A stretch of DNA of 64,000 nt from Streptomyces sp. SCSIO 75703 (lineage in GTDB: Bacteria > Actinomycetota > Actinomycetes > Streptomycetales > Streptomycetaceae): positions 4,030,001 to 4,094,000 of the forward strand of contig NZ_CP144555.1 in NCBI RefSeq assembly GCF_036607905.1, written 5' to 3'. The notes beneath the pieces are model-generated. The model worked only from the letters and a program-made list of their open reading frames with translations. It was not told the origin of the DNA and ran no database searches. How positions within the stretch are numbered: position 1 is the stretch's first letter; each line of letters begins with the position of its first letter. A program made the translations under genes and the position numbers. Of this stretch, positions 34,509 to 41,759 are shown piece after piece.

Positions 34509-35161
34509 GACGGCCTCCCGTGGGACGGACGCCGCTCCGCAGCGGTGATCAGGACTCCGAGCAGCCTTGCCAGATCGGCCGCGCCTTCGGCGTCGTCGGC
34601 CCAGCGGGTGGTCTGCAGCGGGTGAACCTGGTCGAGGAGGACGCCTTCGCGTGCAAGGACGAAGGCCAACGCCAGCATGGCCGCGCGGGCATTGCCGTCC
34701 TCGAACGGATGGAAGAAGAGGACGTCGAGGTAGGCCCGGGCAGCACGTGAGGGGAGGGGCAGATTCGGTAGAACGCTCTCGGACAGACAGTGCTCGAACA
34801 GCGTCTGCGTATCGGGTGCAAGACCGTAGCGCTCCCGTCCGCCCTTCGCGAAGGCCGGCATCGTGCGGAAACCGACGAGGTCGTGGCCCAACACGGTCCG
34901 CTGCCACTTCGCCATCAGGGCGAAGGCCAGCGGCCTGCCCTGCTCCGCGTCGGCAAAGGCCACGTCGAGGGCGGTCAGAACCCGCGCGGTTCCCCCGCTG
35001 TCACGTCCACCTCGCGTTGCCATGAAGAAACTCCGGAAGCCGTCGCGGGCCGGTGCTCCAGAGACAGGGGATGCGCCGCGCCAGGACGGCCAGGAGATCT
35101 CCGGGCGGATGAGCAGCCAGTCGGCGAGGCTGTCCTTCGGTTGGCCGGACCCGGAGGTCAT
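34505..35161 (-). CDS. Fic-domain protein
   Basis: A 218-aa protein with the complete Fic active-site motif HPFEDGNARAAM near residues 150-161 (HPFx[D/E]GNxR). The His acts as base in transferring AMP or another NMP moiety to a target hydroxyl. The N-terminal half (about 1-90) is unlike FicA/Doc toxins, and no inhibitory [S/T]xxxE[G/N] helix is seen in it or its two coupled partners, so control must be different. It overlaps the 210-aa gene upstream and the DUF5958 gene downstream, both as ATGA. It may be a toxin or a regulator; not decidable here. Confidence 0.85.
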   Translation of the reverse strand: MTSGSGQPKDSLADWLLIRPEISWPSWRGASPVSGAPARDGFRSFFMATRGGRDSGGTARVLTALDVAFADAEQGRPLAFALMAKWQRTVLGHDLVGFRTMPAFAKGGRERYGLAPDTQTLFEHCLSESVLPNLPLPSRAARAYLDVLFFHPFEDGNARAAMLALAFVLAREGVLLDQVHPLQTTRWADDAEGAADLARLLGVLITAAERRPSHGRPS

Positions 35162-35790
35162 CTGATGCCGCCCACGCCTCTGGCGAACCGCGAACTCACC
35201 GCGTCGACCACCGGAACGTCAGGCGCGATCCAACTGCCGAACCGGCCGCCGACCGCGTTCTCGACGATCTCCTCGGCCTGGCCCTCGTCGATGCCGTTGT
35301 AGGCGAGGAACCATCGGAGTACTTGCATGCAGTGCCCGTACCAGCCGCTCTCGGCCTGGGTGCGGTCAGCCACCACGGTGACCAGGCGCGTGCACGCCCG
35401 CTCCCAGTTCCAGAGGTCCGCCGAAGAAGCCGCGGTGTTCTCCGGCGGGGCCAGGGCCGCGAACCGCTCTGCCAGGTCCTCCAGCCTGCCACGCCATTCC
35501 CGAAGGGCCTCGACAACCAGCGGGGCAGCCGCATCCGGGGTCGTCACAGAGTCGGATGAACAGCACCAGACCTCGACGACGCCTCCGTCGACGTCACCCT
35601 CGCCGACTGACCAGTTCCATCCGCAGGCCCATCGGCTGTACCGGCTGGCCAGGAACTCGGTGACGGGATCCAGCGAACGCCAGCGATCCTCGCGAGCGAC
35701 GTCAGCGTTGGGCAGCAAGGGCGCGACAAGGCTCGCCAACTTCTCCGCCGCATCGTCGTCCATCTCGAACGGATGCTGAGCCGGATCCAC
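35158..35790 (-). CDS. Conserved hypothetical protein, first gene of the Fic operon
   Basis: A 210-aa acidic soluble protein. Notable segments are SRWACGWNWSVGEGDVDGG mid-protein and SGWYGHCMQVLRWFLAYNGI near the C-terminus. No domain is recognised. It is the promoter-proximal gene of three ATGA-linked genes (this, fic, DUF5958), the place where antitoxins often sit, so it is a candidate Fic inhibitor or target. GTG start at 35790, with an ATG nine codons later as alternative. It begins about 180 bp inside the right end of island A. Confidence 0.65.
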   Translation of the reverse strand: MDPAQHPFEMDDDAAEKLASLVAPLLPNADVAREDRWRSLDPVTEFLASRYSRWACGWNWSVGEGDVDGGVVEVWCCSSDSVTTPDAAAPLVVEALREWRGRLEDLAERFAALAPPENTAASSADLWNWERACTRLVTVVADRTQAESGWYGHCMQVLRWFLAYNGIDEGQAEEIVENAVGGRFGSWIAPDVPVVDAVSSRFARGVGGIR

Positions 35791-35893
35791 ATCTGCCCAC
35801 GTCAGGGTATGTGCTCACAGTTCACTCACCGTCTCACTCTGCCTTGCGTGGCCGCCCTGACTCCACTCCATATCGTGGGGTCGCCCCATCAGC

Positions 35894-35929
35894 GGGAAAC
35901 GATCTTCGGCTAACTGGGAAGCGATCTTC
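35894..35929 (+). repeat. Two GGGAARCGATCTTC repeats near the right end of island A
   Basis: The 14-mer GGGAAACGATCTTC (35894-35907) and GGGAAGCGATCTTC (35916-35929) are direct repeats 22 bp apart. The second form recurs at 40782-40795 at the equivalent place of island B. Spacing of two helical turns suggests protein-binding sites at the element end. Confidence 0.65.
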
Positions 35930-35944
35930 AACCGCCTCTGTCCC

Positions 35945-35980
35945 GCCTGGTCAGGCGTACTCGTGAACAGTCCACGCACG
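35945..35980 (+). repeat. Right-end repeat of island A and middle att-like core
   Basis: The 25 nt at 35945-35969, containing GCCTGGTCAGGC, are identical to 40811-40835 at the right end of island B. They are followed by AG and TCCACGCACG (35971-35980), the core also found after the tRNA (28264-28273). This is the A/B junction. The 418-bp gap 35791-36208 contains only these end sequences and a hairpin. Confidence 0.7.
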
Positions 35981-36013
35981 ACTGCTCCTGAGCTAGCTCA
36001 GGAGCGTTGACGA

Positions 36014-36045
36014 GATCCCGTCCGATCGAAAGATCGGGCGGGATC
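36014..36045. terminator. Hairpin at the left end of island B
   Basis: 14-nt arms (36014-36027 and 36032-36045, GATCCCGTCCGATC with one G-T wobble) enclose a GAAA tetraloop. It is the counterpart of the island A hairpin and lies after the convergent transposase remnant. Confidence 0.6.
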
Positions 36046-36208
36046 TTCGTCGTTTTGAGGGTCGTTCGATGCCTGTTCGGGGTGGTGGATGGCGGCGTAT
36101 CGGGTCTGGCGGGTTGCTCGGCAGGCGCCTCACCGCTGCCGGGGTATGCGAACCGACCCCGGTCGCCCGGGGCTGGTGGTCGTGATGTGTGGCTGTGGCG
36201 CCGCTCGT

Positions 36209-36815
36209 TCAGAGGTTGGTCGGGGGATGCCGTCCCATGTCGAGTAGTGCGGGGCTGGACGCCTGGTCGTGATCTGGGGCAGCAGGAATGGAGTCGAAGT
36301 CGGCGTCGGAGAGTCGGCTGCCGGTGCGCTCGTAGAGCCAGGTTTCCAGGATGTCCAGGTTTCCGATGGCCAACATGATCGCGATCAGGATCGTCTGGGC
36401 CACCTGGCCGGGTGCTCGTCGGTGCATCGGGTTGCCGATGTCCAGGTAGGCGCCCTTGAGGCGGCCGTTGAGGCCCTCGTTGTGGGAACGGATCGGCCTG
36501 TAGATCCGATCCCAGGCGAGGCTGAGGTAGTGGCTGTCCTGCCGGAACTTGGCGATCTTCAAGTCTCCGGCCGCGTCGACGGGGACGCTGATCGCGGAGG
36601 CCCCGCAGTCGGCGGGCAGCGCCTCCTTGCCGGGAGGGCCCGTCCACTCTCTGTCAGGGAGCTGGACGGTCGGGCGAGCCGAGGCGTGGCTGGCGCGGGA
36701 GCGGAGAACCGCCAGTTTGATCACGGTCTGATGCGGGCCCGAGGCGGTCGGTCGAGCAGGGCGGAGGCGTTCTCGGCGTGGACAGTTCACCGAAGGGGAC
36801 GGCCCGGCCGCCGGG
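36209..36815 (-). pseudogene. C-terminal remnant of a transposase related to the island A copy
   Basis: The frame aligns with the last about 200 residues of the 607-aa transposase-like protein. Matches include AGPSPSVNCPRRER versus SGPSPAVSCPRF, DLKIAKFRQDSHYL versus KLDKFRQDRHYL, and GQVAQTILIAIMLAIGNLDIL. It keeps the catalytic-type Glu (HNEGLNGRLK) that is Lys in island A. Upstream of about 36815 homology stops, so the N-terminal two thirds and start are gone. By eye the two copies are clearly diverged, not recent duplicates. Confidence 0.75.
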
Positions 36816-36990
36816 CGTACTTCGCCGACTCGACTCGGAGGTCCGCGAGTTCTGCTTCGAGCTCCGAGATCCCCGCCAGCGCCCGATCGGTCTTGCCGGA
36901 GTAGATCCCAACAGCCGTCCGCAACCCGGGAGTCGCATCCGGCTCGCTCGCCTCTGTGCAGTCCATCCGCCCTCCTCGGCCCTCCCGCAT
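36787..36990 (-). CDS. Small uncertain ORF with a helical segment
   Basis: A 67-aa frame containing RALAGISELEAELADLRVES, which has a plausible amphipathic helix, ending within the transposase remnant in another frame. It could be the start of a gene truncated by the deletion that removed the transposase N-terminus, or chance. No homologue is recognised. Confidence 0.25.
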   Translation of the reverse strand: MREGRGGRMDCTEASEPDATPGLRTAVGIYSGKTDRALAGISELEAELADLRVESAKYARRPGRPLR

Positions 36991-37152
36991 GACAGGACAA
37001 CGGCAGTCATCGTGGGGAATGCCCGTCGCGCTCGGCAGCTAAATGACCAACGGAGTCTGGCAGTTGAGGCGCGACGGAGCGGGAGCCTGATGTCTGGCGT
37101 CCCTGACCTGCGTGACTGCGACGCCAGTCGTAATGCTTAACACCGTGAACAA

Positions 37153-38388
37153 TTACGGCAGATCAGGCTCTGCCACGATTCCTGACGTCACGTCTTCGAG
37201 GACGAGGCCCGGAAGGATGGCCAGTCCCAGACTCTGAAGCTCCACGTTCGGGCTGGCTGCCTTCTCTGCAACGCGGGGCGACCAGGAGGCCAGCCCGTCC
37301 AGTGCAGGCACCAAGCCTTCTCGATCGTCACTGAGCAGGGCTGCCACGAGCGACACGACATCGGCGCGGGAGTTGCCTGCTGGAGTCGGGAGAACGGCCA
37401 GCCCTGAGAGTGCGCGCTGGTCACGAGAGCCACAGAGCGCCGTGAGGGCGGCGAGAGCGAATCGGACGGCGTCGCTCTCGTTCTCCCAGCGGGACAGCAG
37501 TCTCGGCAGCTCGCTGCCGATGGCCCGCCGTGTCAGGTACTCAGCTGCAGACTCCTCCCAGCCACCCCCGAGTGCGGTGATGCGATCGGCCAGTGAGACC
37601 TCTGCAGCCGGCCCCGAAGCAGCAAGCCGCAACAGGTCGCCGAGCAGAACCAGCCGGCTGCCGGGCGCGACGCTGTCGTCGCAGACCAGTTCCGTGAGGA
37701 ATGGGACAGCCTCGACGGTGGCGTCGGTGCAAGTGCCTTGGTGGGCCACGGCATCCGCGAGATCGCCGAGGAAATCGCCCGTTGACCCGTAGGGCTCGCC
37801 GAACGCGAACTCCTCGTCAAGCAGCCACCCCACGGCATCCGGAGCATCCTCCGCGCTGCCGTACATGCGCTCTGCGACCGCCACCACGGCCTGGACCAGC
37901 ACTGCGGGATCACCGACCTCACTGCTCTTCCACGGTGGTCCGGCCGGCGGACGCACGGGATCCTTGGGTAGATGACTGGGAAGGACGACGTCGGCACCGG
38001 CCCGCTCATGGACCAGACCGTCCCGTGTGAAGACACCTTCGAGAGTCGCAGCATGCCCCTCGCTGTCCCCCTGATGAAAACCGCCATGGGCACGGGCAAC
38101 ACGAGCCACCCGAATCCGCTCACTCCGAAAGAGCGGCTCGAGAGCCATGCGCTCGTACCCGCTGTAGACGGCCAGCGAGAAGACCTGCCACCAACCCTCC
38201 AGCTCCGGGTCCATCGACGGCTTGCCGCACCAGAAACTCGACGGAACGAACCGGAAGTGATCGTGGACGCGCACCGCCGTCAGACGGTGCCCCATCCCGG
38301 ACAGCTCAGCCGCAGCGGCGCGGGCAGCGTCCTCGCTCGGCAGGCTCAGCGTGTACTGGACTCCCCAGGCGGGAGGTGCCGCGCTCAT
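37153..38388 (-). CDS. HEAT-like repeat protein of unknown function
   Basis: A 411-aa soluble protein. An N-terminal domain of about 150 residues begins GVQYTLSLPSEDAARAAAAE and faintly recalls RraB-like alpha/beta folds. The C-terminal 250 residues look like helical HEAT/armadillo repeats (SRLVLLGDLLRLAASGPAAE, RFALAALTALCGSRDQRALS, and others). Such helical repeat proteins occur among polymorphic-toxin immunity genes. The ATG at 38388 shares its T with the stop of the DUF1963 gene, so the two are coupled. The extra open frame upstream of this start is antisense shadow. Confidence 0.7.
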   Translation of the reverse strand: MSAAPPAWGVQYTLSLPSEDAARAAAAELSGMGHRLTAVRVHDHFRFVPSSFWCGKPSMDPELEGWWQVFSLAVYSGYERMALEPLFRSERIRVARVARAHGGFHQGDSEGHAATLEGVFTRDGLVHERAGADVVLPSHLPKDPVRPPAGPPWKSSEVGDPAVLVQAVVAVAERMYGSAEDAPDAVGWLLDEEFAFGEPYGSTGDFLGDLADAVAHQGTCTDATVEAVPFLTELVCDDSVAPGSRLVLLGDLLRLAASGPAAEVSLADRITALGGGWEESAAEYLTRRAIGSELPRLLSRWENESDAVRFALAALTALCGSRDQRALSGLAVLPTPAGNSRADVVSLVAALLSDDREGLVPALDGLASWSPRVAEKAASPNVELQSLGLAILPGLVLEDVTSGIVAEPDLP

Positions 38389-39254
38389 CAGCAGCACTGC
38401 CAGGTGAACATCGCCCGCTCGAAGCGCCGCTCGGCCAGGTCTTCCGGGCGGATCAGCCAGTACAGGGCTCCGGCATCGCCCCACATCATGTCCGCGGCGT
38501 CCTCGCTGTCGAACTGGGCCAGCAACACCCAGTTGCTCGCCTCCTCGGATAGACGCGGGTCGTCCCAGGACACCTCGCCGCCCAAAACCGCCTCCGCGAT
38601 CTCGATCTCCACAGGGTTCTGAACAGAGTGAGCGTGGCCGCCGACCTGATGTCCCACCTCGTCGTCGAACTCCCACAGCGCCTCGAGGAACTCCTGCGCG
38701 CAGACGGGGTGGTCGTACCGGTTCCCTAGCGGGGCGTCTGGGGCGAAGGCGGCCCGAACAGATGGATGCCAAGGCTCGGTCGCAGTCATCTCCACCCGAG
38801 CGGTCAGTGGCACCACCGGGTACGGCTTGAGCCCGGCAGGCGCCCCACGCTCTGACACCTCCTCGTCAGCCCCCACGTAGAGCACGCGGGCGCCCGCCCA
38901 GCTCTCCCGGTCCTCAGCAAGAACGAGAGCATCGCCATCGTCCAACTGCCCATCGAAGTAGAAGAACAGCAGCGTCCCTGTCGCGGGCAGGTCGATGTCC
39001 AGCGCAGCCGCCTGGAGGCGCGTGCAGTCGATCGAGGCGATGAAGGAGAGTGGACCGTGACCATCCCATGCCGGCCACTCTGCGGAGGCTGGCAAGGCCG
39101 GCAGGCCGCCAAGATGGCCGACCCCGTCGTCAGAGCCAGCCGCTATCTCAAGACGCACACCAGGGCGAAGCAGACCGAGCCACTTCTCGGCAACCTCAGG
39201 CGATAGATGCTGCAGGGCGAGAGAGTGCAGGGCATCTCGGGAACCATGTGTCAT
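38388..39254 (-). CDS. DUF1963 (YwqG-like) protein
   Basis: About 288 aa. DUF1963 features are RLEIAAGSDDGVGHLGGLPALP (G-h-h-GGxP), ASAEWPAWDGHGPLSFIASI, GTLLFFYFDG and a C-terminal WVLLAQFDSEDAADMMWGDAGALYWLI split around the QFDS motif. The family binds unknown ligands and is frequent among immunity-type and SMI1-associated loci. Start ambiguous: ATG at 39254 is used, ATG at 39263 also possible; neither has a strong ribosome site. It is first of a two-gene coupled unit with the HEAT-like protein. Confidence 0.82.
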   Translation of the reverse strand: MTHGSRDALHSLALQHLSPEVAEKWLGLLRPGVRLEIAAGSDDGVGHLGGLPALPASAEWPAWDGHGPLSFIASIDCTRLQAAALDIDLPATGTLLFFYFDGQLDDGDALVLAEDRESWAGARVLYVGADEEVSERGAPAGLKPYPVVPLTARVEMTATEPWHPSVRAAFAPDAPLGNRYDHPVCAQEFLEALWEFDDEVGHQVGGHAHSVQNPVEIEIAEAVLGGEVSWDDPRLSEEASNWVLLAQFDSEDAADMMWGDAGALYWLIRPEDLAERRFERAMFTWQCC

Positions 39255-39525
39255 GCGGCCGATCATCCACGGCGCCACCGACAGCTGGCCCGGCAGTCCC
39301 TCCCGAGAGCAGGCGTAGCCGCACGTCCGCGACGGTCTGATCGGTGGCTCGCATTGATACCGAGCCTGACAGAGGCTTGCCCCATAGCGGGCGACAGCGC
39401 GTAACCACCTTCGTTATGCAGTCGCCGCGATGCCACATCTCAGTCACCACGCCACTCTGCCGCGTGGAGCCTCTGCAACTCCAGCCAGTATTGGGCGGAC
39501 TCCGGCACGGCGAGGAGGCCCTCGC

Positions 39526-40038
39526 TCAGCCTGCCTCAGGATCGACGGCCGCAGGAAAGCGCAAGCGGTCCAGAAGCGTGTCGAAGAGCTCTTCCGCGAA
39601 GGTCTCCTGAGAGCGCAGGACCTTCTCGAACACGGTCACGTCCGCGCCGACACCGACCCCCGCAGACCGAGCCCAGGACAGAGCCTTGCGGGCGCCGACG
39701 GGTACGGAGGCATCCAGCTCGGCCAGTGGACGGTCCAGCATCTCTGCCGCGATCGGGAGATTCAGCCACACGTCCCACTCGTCGCCACCAGGCTCCAGAC
39801 CCGACACCAACGCGACGTCACTGTCGTGCACGGACGCCACACAAGCCGGAGCTCCTGTCCACTCGACTACGGCGCGCAGGACGTCCTCGGCCCCGTCGGG
39901 CAAGGTCCCGTGGAACTGCCACATCTGCCACCCACCGAGCCGCGTCCACCAAGCGGTTATGCCGCCCTCGTCGTCCTCTTGAGCACCGCCGAAGACTGGG
40001 GCCTCGATCAGTGGACGCTCACTGCGGCCGAAGACCAA
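39526..40038 (-). CDS. Hypothetical soluble protein, immunity-like size and context
   Basis: About 170 aa, rich in Trp and acidic residues: GGITAWWTRLGGWQMWQFHG near the N-terminus, then DEWDVWLNLPIAAEMLDRPL. No family is recognised with certainty. It sits between DUF1963 and DUF6461 genes on the same strand, in an array of small single-domain proteins. The only convincing start is a TTG at 40038 after CAGGTGAG; the exact start is uncertain. Confidence 0.6.
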   Translation of the reverse strand: MVFGRSERPLIEAPVFGGAQEDDEGGITAWWTRLGGWQMWQFHGTLPDGAEDVLRAVVEWTGAPACVASVHDSDVALVSGLEPGGDEWDVWLNLPIAAEMLDRPLAELDASVPVGARKALSWARSAGVGVGADVTVFEKVLRSQETFAEELFDTLLDRLRFPAAVDPEAG

Positions 40039-40118
40039 CTCACCTGAAAACCCCCTTGCTTTTCCTCTCCATCATCGTTGCCCGCACGATAGAGGCGACC
40101 TCTGACAACGAGGGGCGG

Positions 40119-40724
40119 TCAGCGGATCTTTACCGTGGCGCAGGTGAACCTCGTGTCCTGGAGCAGCGTGGGAGTGATGGCGACACCGGTCAGGTGCTCG
40201 GCCAGGGCGAACGCCGCTGGCGCGGACAGATCCGTTTCCGGGTCGTCATCGTCGAGGCGGAAGCCGATTCTCTTGATGACGGCGAGGAGTCCGTCGGGAT
40301 CGGCGCCCCAGCGGTCCTCCGGGAACATGGGGTCGAAGCACAGCCGCAGCACCTGGTCCTCTGCCCAGAGGAACGTGCTGACGGCGTTGATGTTGGTGAA
40401 GTGGGAGATCCAGCTTGTTCCGGCGGAGGCCGGCAGCGCTTGTTCTTCGGTGACTCCGAGGTAGCCGTTGGGTTCGATCAGCAGCGTCCAGGTGCCCACG
40501 GTCGTCATGGCGATCAGCTGCCGGTCCCCGTCCTCCTCGTCGTACTGGGCGAAGGTGGCGTCGACGACTGCGGCTATGCCCTGCAGGGGAGCCTCCGGTC
40601 GTGCTTCGAGCCGGGACATCAGCTCAACGGGCGACGGATCGCGCACCAGGGTGAAGCAGTACGCCTCGGCGATGTCTGGAAAGTCGTCCTCGAACCATGC
40701 GTAGTCCGCTGCGGTCTTCGTCAT
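40119..40724 (-). CDS. DUF6461-family protein
   Basis: A 201-aa soluble protein. The N-terminus TKTAADYAWFEDDFPDIAEA, followed by YCFTLVRDPSPVELMSRL, and TVGTWTLLIEPNGYLGVTEE near residue 90 are typical of the actinobacterial DUF6461 family as I recall it. Function unknown; it is often seen in strain-specific clusters of small proteins. The ATG at 40724 has AAGGA about 9 nt upstream and is preferred over an ATG three codons earlier. It begins 114 bp inside the right border of island B. Confidence 0.75.
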   Translation of the reverse strand: MTKTAADYAWFEDDFPDIAEAYCFTLVRDPSPVELMSRLEARPEAPLQGIAAVVDATFAQYDEEDGDRQLIAMTTVGTWTLLIEPNGYLGVTEEQALPASAGTSWISHFTNINAVSTFLWAEDQVLRLCFDPMFPEDRWGADPDGLLAVIKRIGFRLDDDDPETDLSAPAAFALAEHLTGVAITPTLLQDTRFTCATVKIR

Positions 40725-40781
40725 GCCGCCCATCCTTGCCCCTGCGTCTGACAGCGGGCGGCGCCCGGTCGTAGGCGGGGT

Positions 40782-40846
40782 GGGAAGCGATCTTCGTAGG
40801 TTTCTGGAGTGCCTGGTCAGGCGTACTCGTGAACACCCCACGCACG
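40782..40846 (+). repeat. Right end of island B with att-like core
   Basis: It contains GGGAAGCGATCTTC (40782-40795), the 25-nt sequence identical to 35945-35969 (40811-40835), and the core CCACGCACG (40838-40846). The core is followed at once by a terminator hairpin that probably belonged to the tRNA gene before insertion. Confidence 0.7.
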
Positions 40847-40847
40847 G

Positions 40848-40883
40848 CAAAGCCCCCACCGGGTTCATCTGGTGGGGGCTTTG
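40848..40883 (+). terminator. Strong hairpin, probable displaced tRNA-Ala terminator
   Basis: Perfect 13-nt arms CAAAGCCCCCACC and GGTGGGGGCTTTG surround a 10-nt loop. No plus-strand gene ends just before it. Placed next to the tRNA 3' end (joining 28273 to 40847) it would lie 2 nt after the attachment core, a natural position for the tRNA terminator. The stretch 40884-41213 shows no convincing gene. Confidence 0.7.
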
Positions 40884-41213
40884 AGTTGTCGTCCGGCGGA
40901 GGGTGGTGCGCGGGCGGGCGGGTGGTGTGCCGTCAGTCTGCCGGGGGGACCGGGCCCGGAGCCGGGGGCACGGTGCCCGCGATCCCGGGCCTCGGCGCCC
41001 CTGGGGGCGGGGCCCTGACCAGGGCGCCCCCACCTGGATGTTCACCGTGACCACCTGCCCGCCCGGTCCCGCACCCGCTCGGAGACGTCGCGGTGGTCGC
41101 GGGCCACCACGAAGACGTCCGCCGCGACGGGCGGTTCGGTGGCGGGTGGCGAGGGGTGTTGTCGGTGGCGGGTGTCAGGATGCGTCGAGTGACGGCGTGA
41201 TCCGGGAGGAACC

Positions 41214-41639
41214 ATGGGTACGTGGGACAGCGGCCCCTTCGACAACGACACCGCGGCGGACTTCTGCGGTGGCCTCGACGACGTGGCCGCCGAGGAGCGG
41301 GAGGGCGTGATCCGGGCCGCCCTCGCCTCCGTGACCGGTACCGAGGGCTACCTCGACGCCGAGGAGGCAGAGGTGGCCGTGGCCGCCGCCGCCCTCGTCG
41401 CCGCGCAGTGCCCGGGGGGCGACCCCGTGCGTTCCGCCTACGCGCCCGAGGAGCCCCTGCCCGACCTCACCGGTCTGCGCGGGCCGGCCCTGCGAGCCGT
41501 CGACCGGGTCGTCACCGAACCGTCCGAACTGCTGGAGCTGTGGGAGGAGTCGGGCGCCGGGCCCTGGCACGCGGTGATCCGGCGGCTGCGGAGCACGCTG
41601 CTGCCCGAGCCGTCCGGCGAGCAACTCCGCCCGCGCTGA
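41214..41639 (+). CDS. DUF4259-family protein (chromosomal copy)
   Basis: A 141-aa protein of the same length as the island copy at 32211, starting GTWDSGPFDNDTAADFCGGL and keeping VAAAALVAAQCP and PEEPLPDLTGLR. It is clearly more GC-rich than the island copy, as expected for long residence. The upstream word TGTCAGGATGC is also shared between the two loci. The ATG at 41214 follows GGGAGGA. Function unknown. Its downstream partner gene is a frameshifted remnant. Confidence 0.83.
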   Translation: MGTWDSGPFDNDTAADFCGGLDDVAAEEREGVIRAALASVTGTEGYLDAEEAEVAVAAAALVAAQCPGGDPVRSAYAPEEPLPDLTGLRGPALRAVDRVVTEPSELLELWEESGAGPWHAVIRRLRSTLLPEPSGEQLRPR

Positions 41640-41669
41640 CCGCTCCGCGCCCCGTTCGGAAGGCTTCCG

Positions 41670-41757
41670 ATGAGCCGACGTGCTGCTGCTCCGTCTGCCG
41701 GGCGGAGTGACCACCCTGGGCCGGATACCCGAGGACTACGAGCCTCCACCCCCACCG
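41670..41757 (+). pseudogene. Frameshifted remnant of the DUF4259 partner gene
   Basis: After an ATGAGC start, a 2-nt loss relative to the island gene (32676) shifts the frame. In the +1 frame from 41677 it reads DVLLLRLPGGVTTLGRIPED, matching DVLLLRLPNDVTSVQQISDD of the island protein. Similarity ends near 41757, where an unrelated hydrolase fragment begins. Confidence 0.7.
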
Positions 41758-41759
41758 GG

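Larger units (their letters stand above)
28265..35971. mobile_element. Genomic island A inserted at the 3' end of tRNA-Ala
   Basis: The borders are the core CCACGCACG at 28265-28273, overlapping the tRNA 3' end, and at 35972-35980. The left end shares about 58 nt of closely related sequence with the left end of island B (28264 versus 35971), including a hairpin. The right end carries a 25-nt sequence identical to that of island B. Contents are a transposase-like/recombinase-like/XRE module, then small cargo genes and a Fic operon. By eye the base composition is less GC-rich and codon use is looser than in the flanks. Boundaries are inferred from repeats. Confidence 0.65.
35972..40846. mobile_element. 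Genomic island B, tandem to island A
   Basis: It is bounded by CCACGCACG cores at 35972-35980 and 40838-40846. Its left end resembles that of island A: the first 14 nt after TCCACG match closely, a 20-nt palindrome occupies 35985-36004, and a GATCCCGTCCGATC hairpin follows. It contains a decayed transposase of the same family as island A, plus HEAT-like, DUF1963, a small hypothetical and DUF6461 genes, all minus strand. With no intact recombinase of its own it may depend on island A for movement. Confidence 0.6.

Noticed and set aside
41042-41251. Minus-strand 69-aa ORF ending ADVFVVARDHRDVSERV
   Set aside because: Looks partly protein-like but overlaps the DUF4259 start and has no recognisable homology; too weak to call a gene or remnant.
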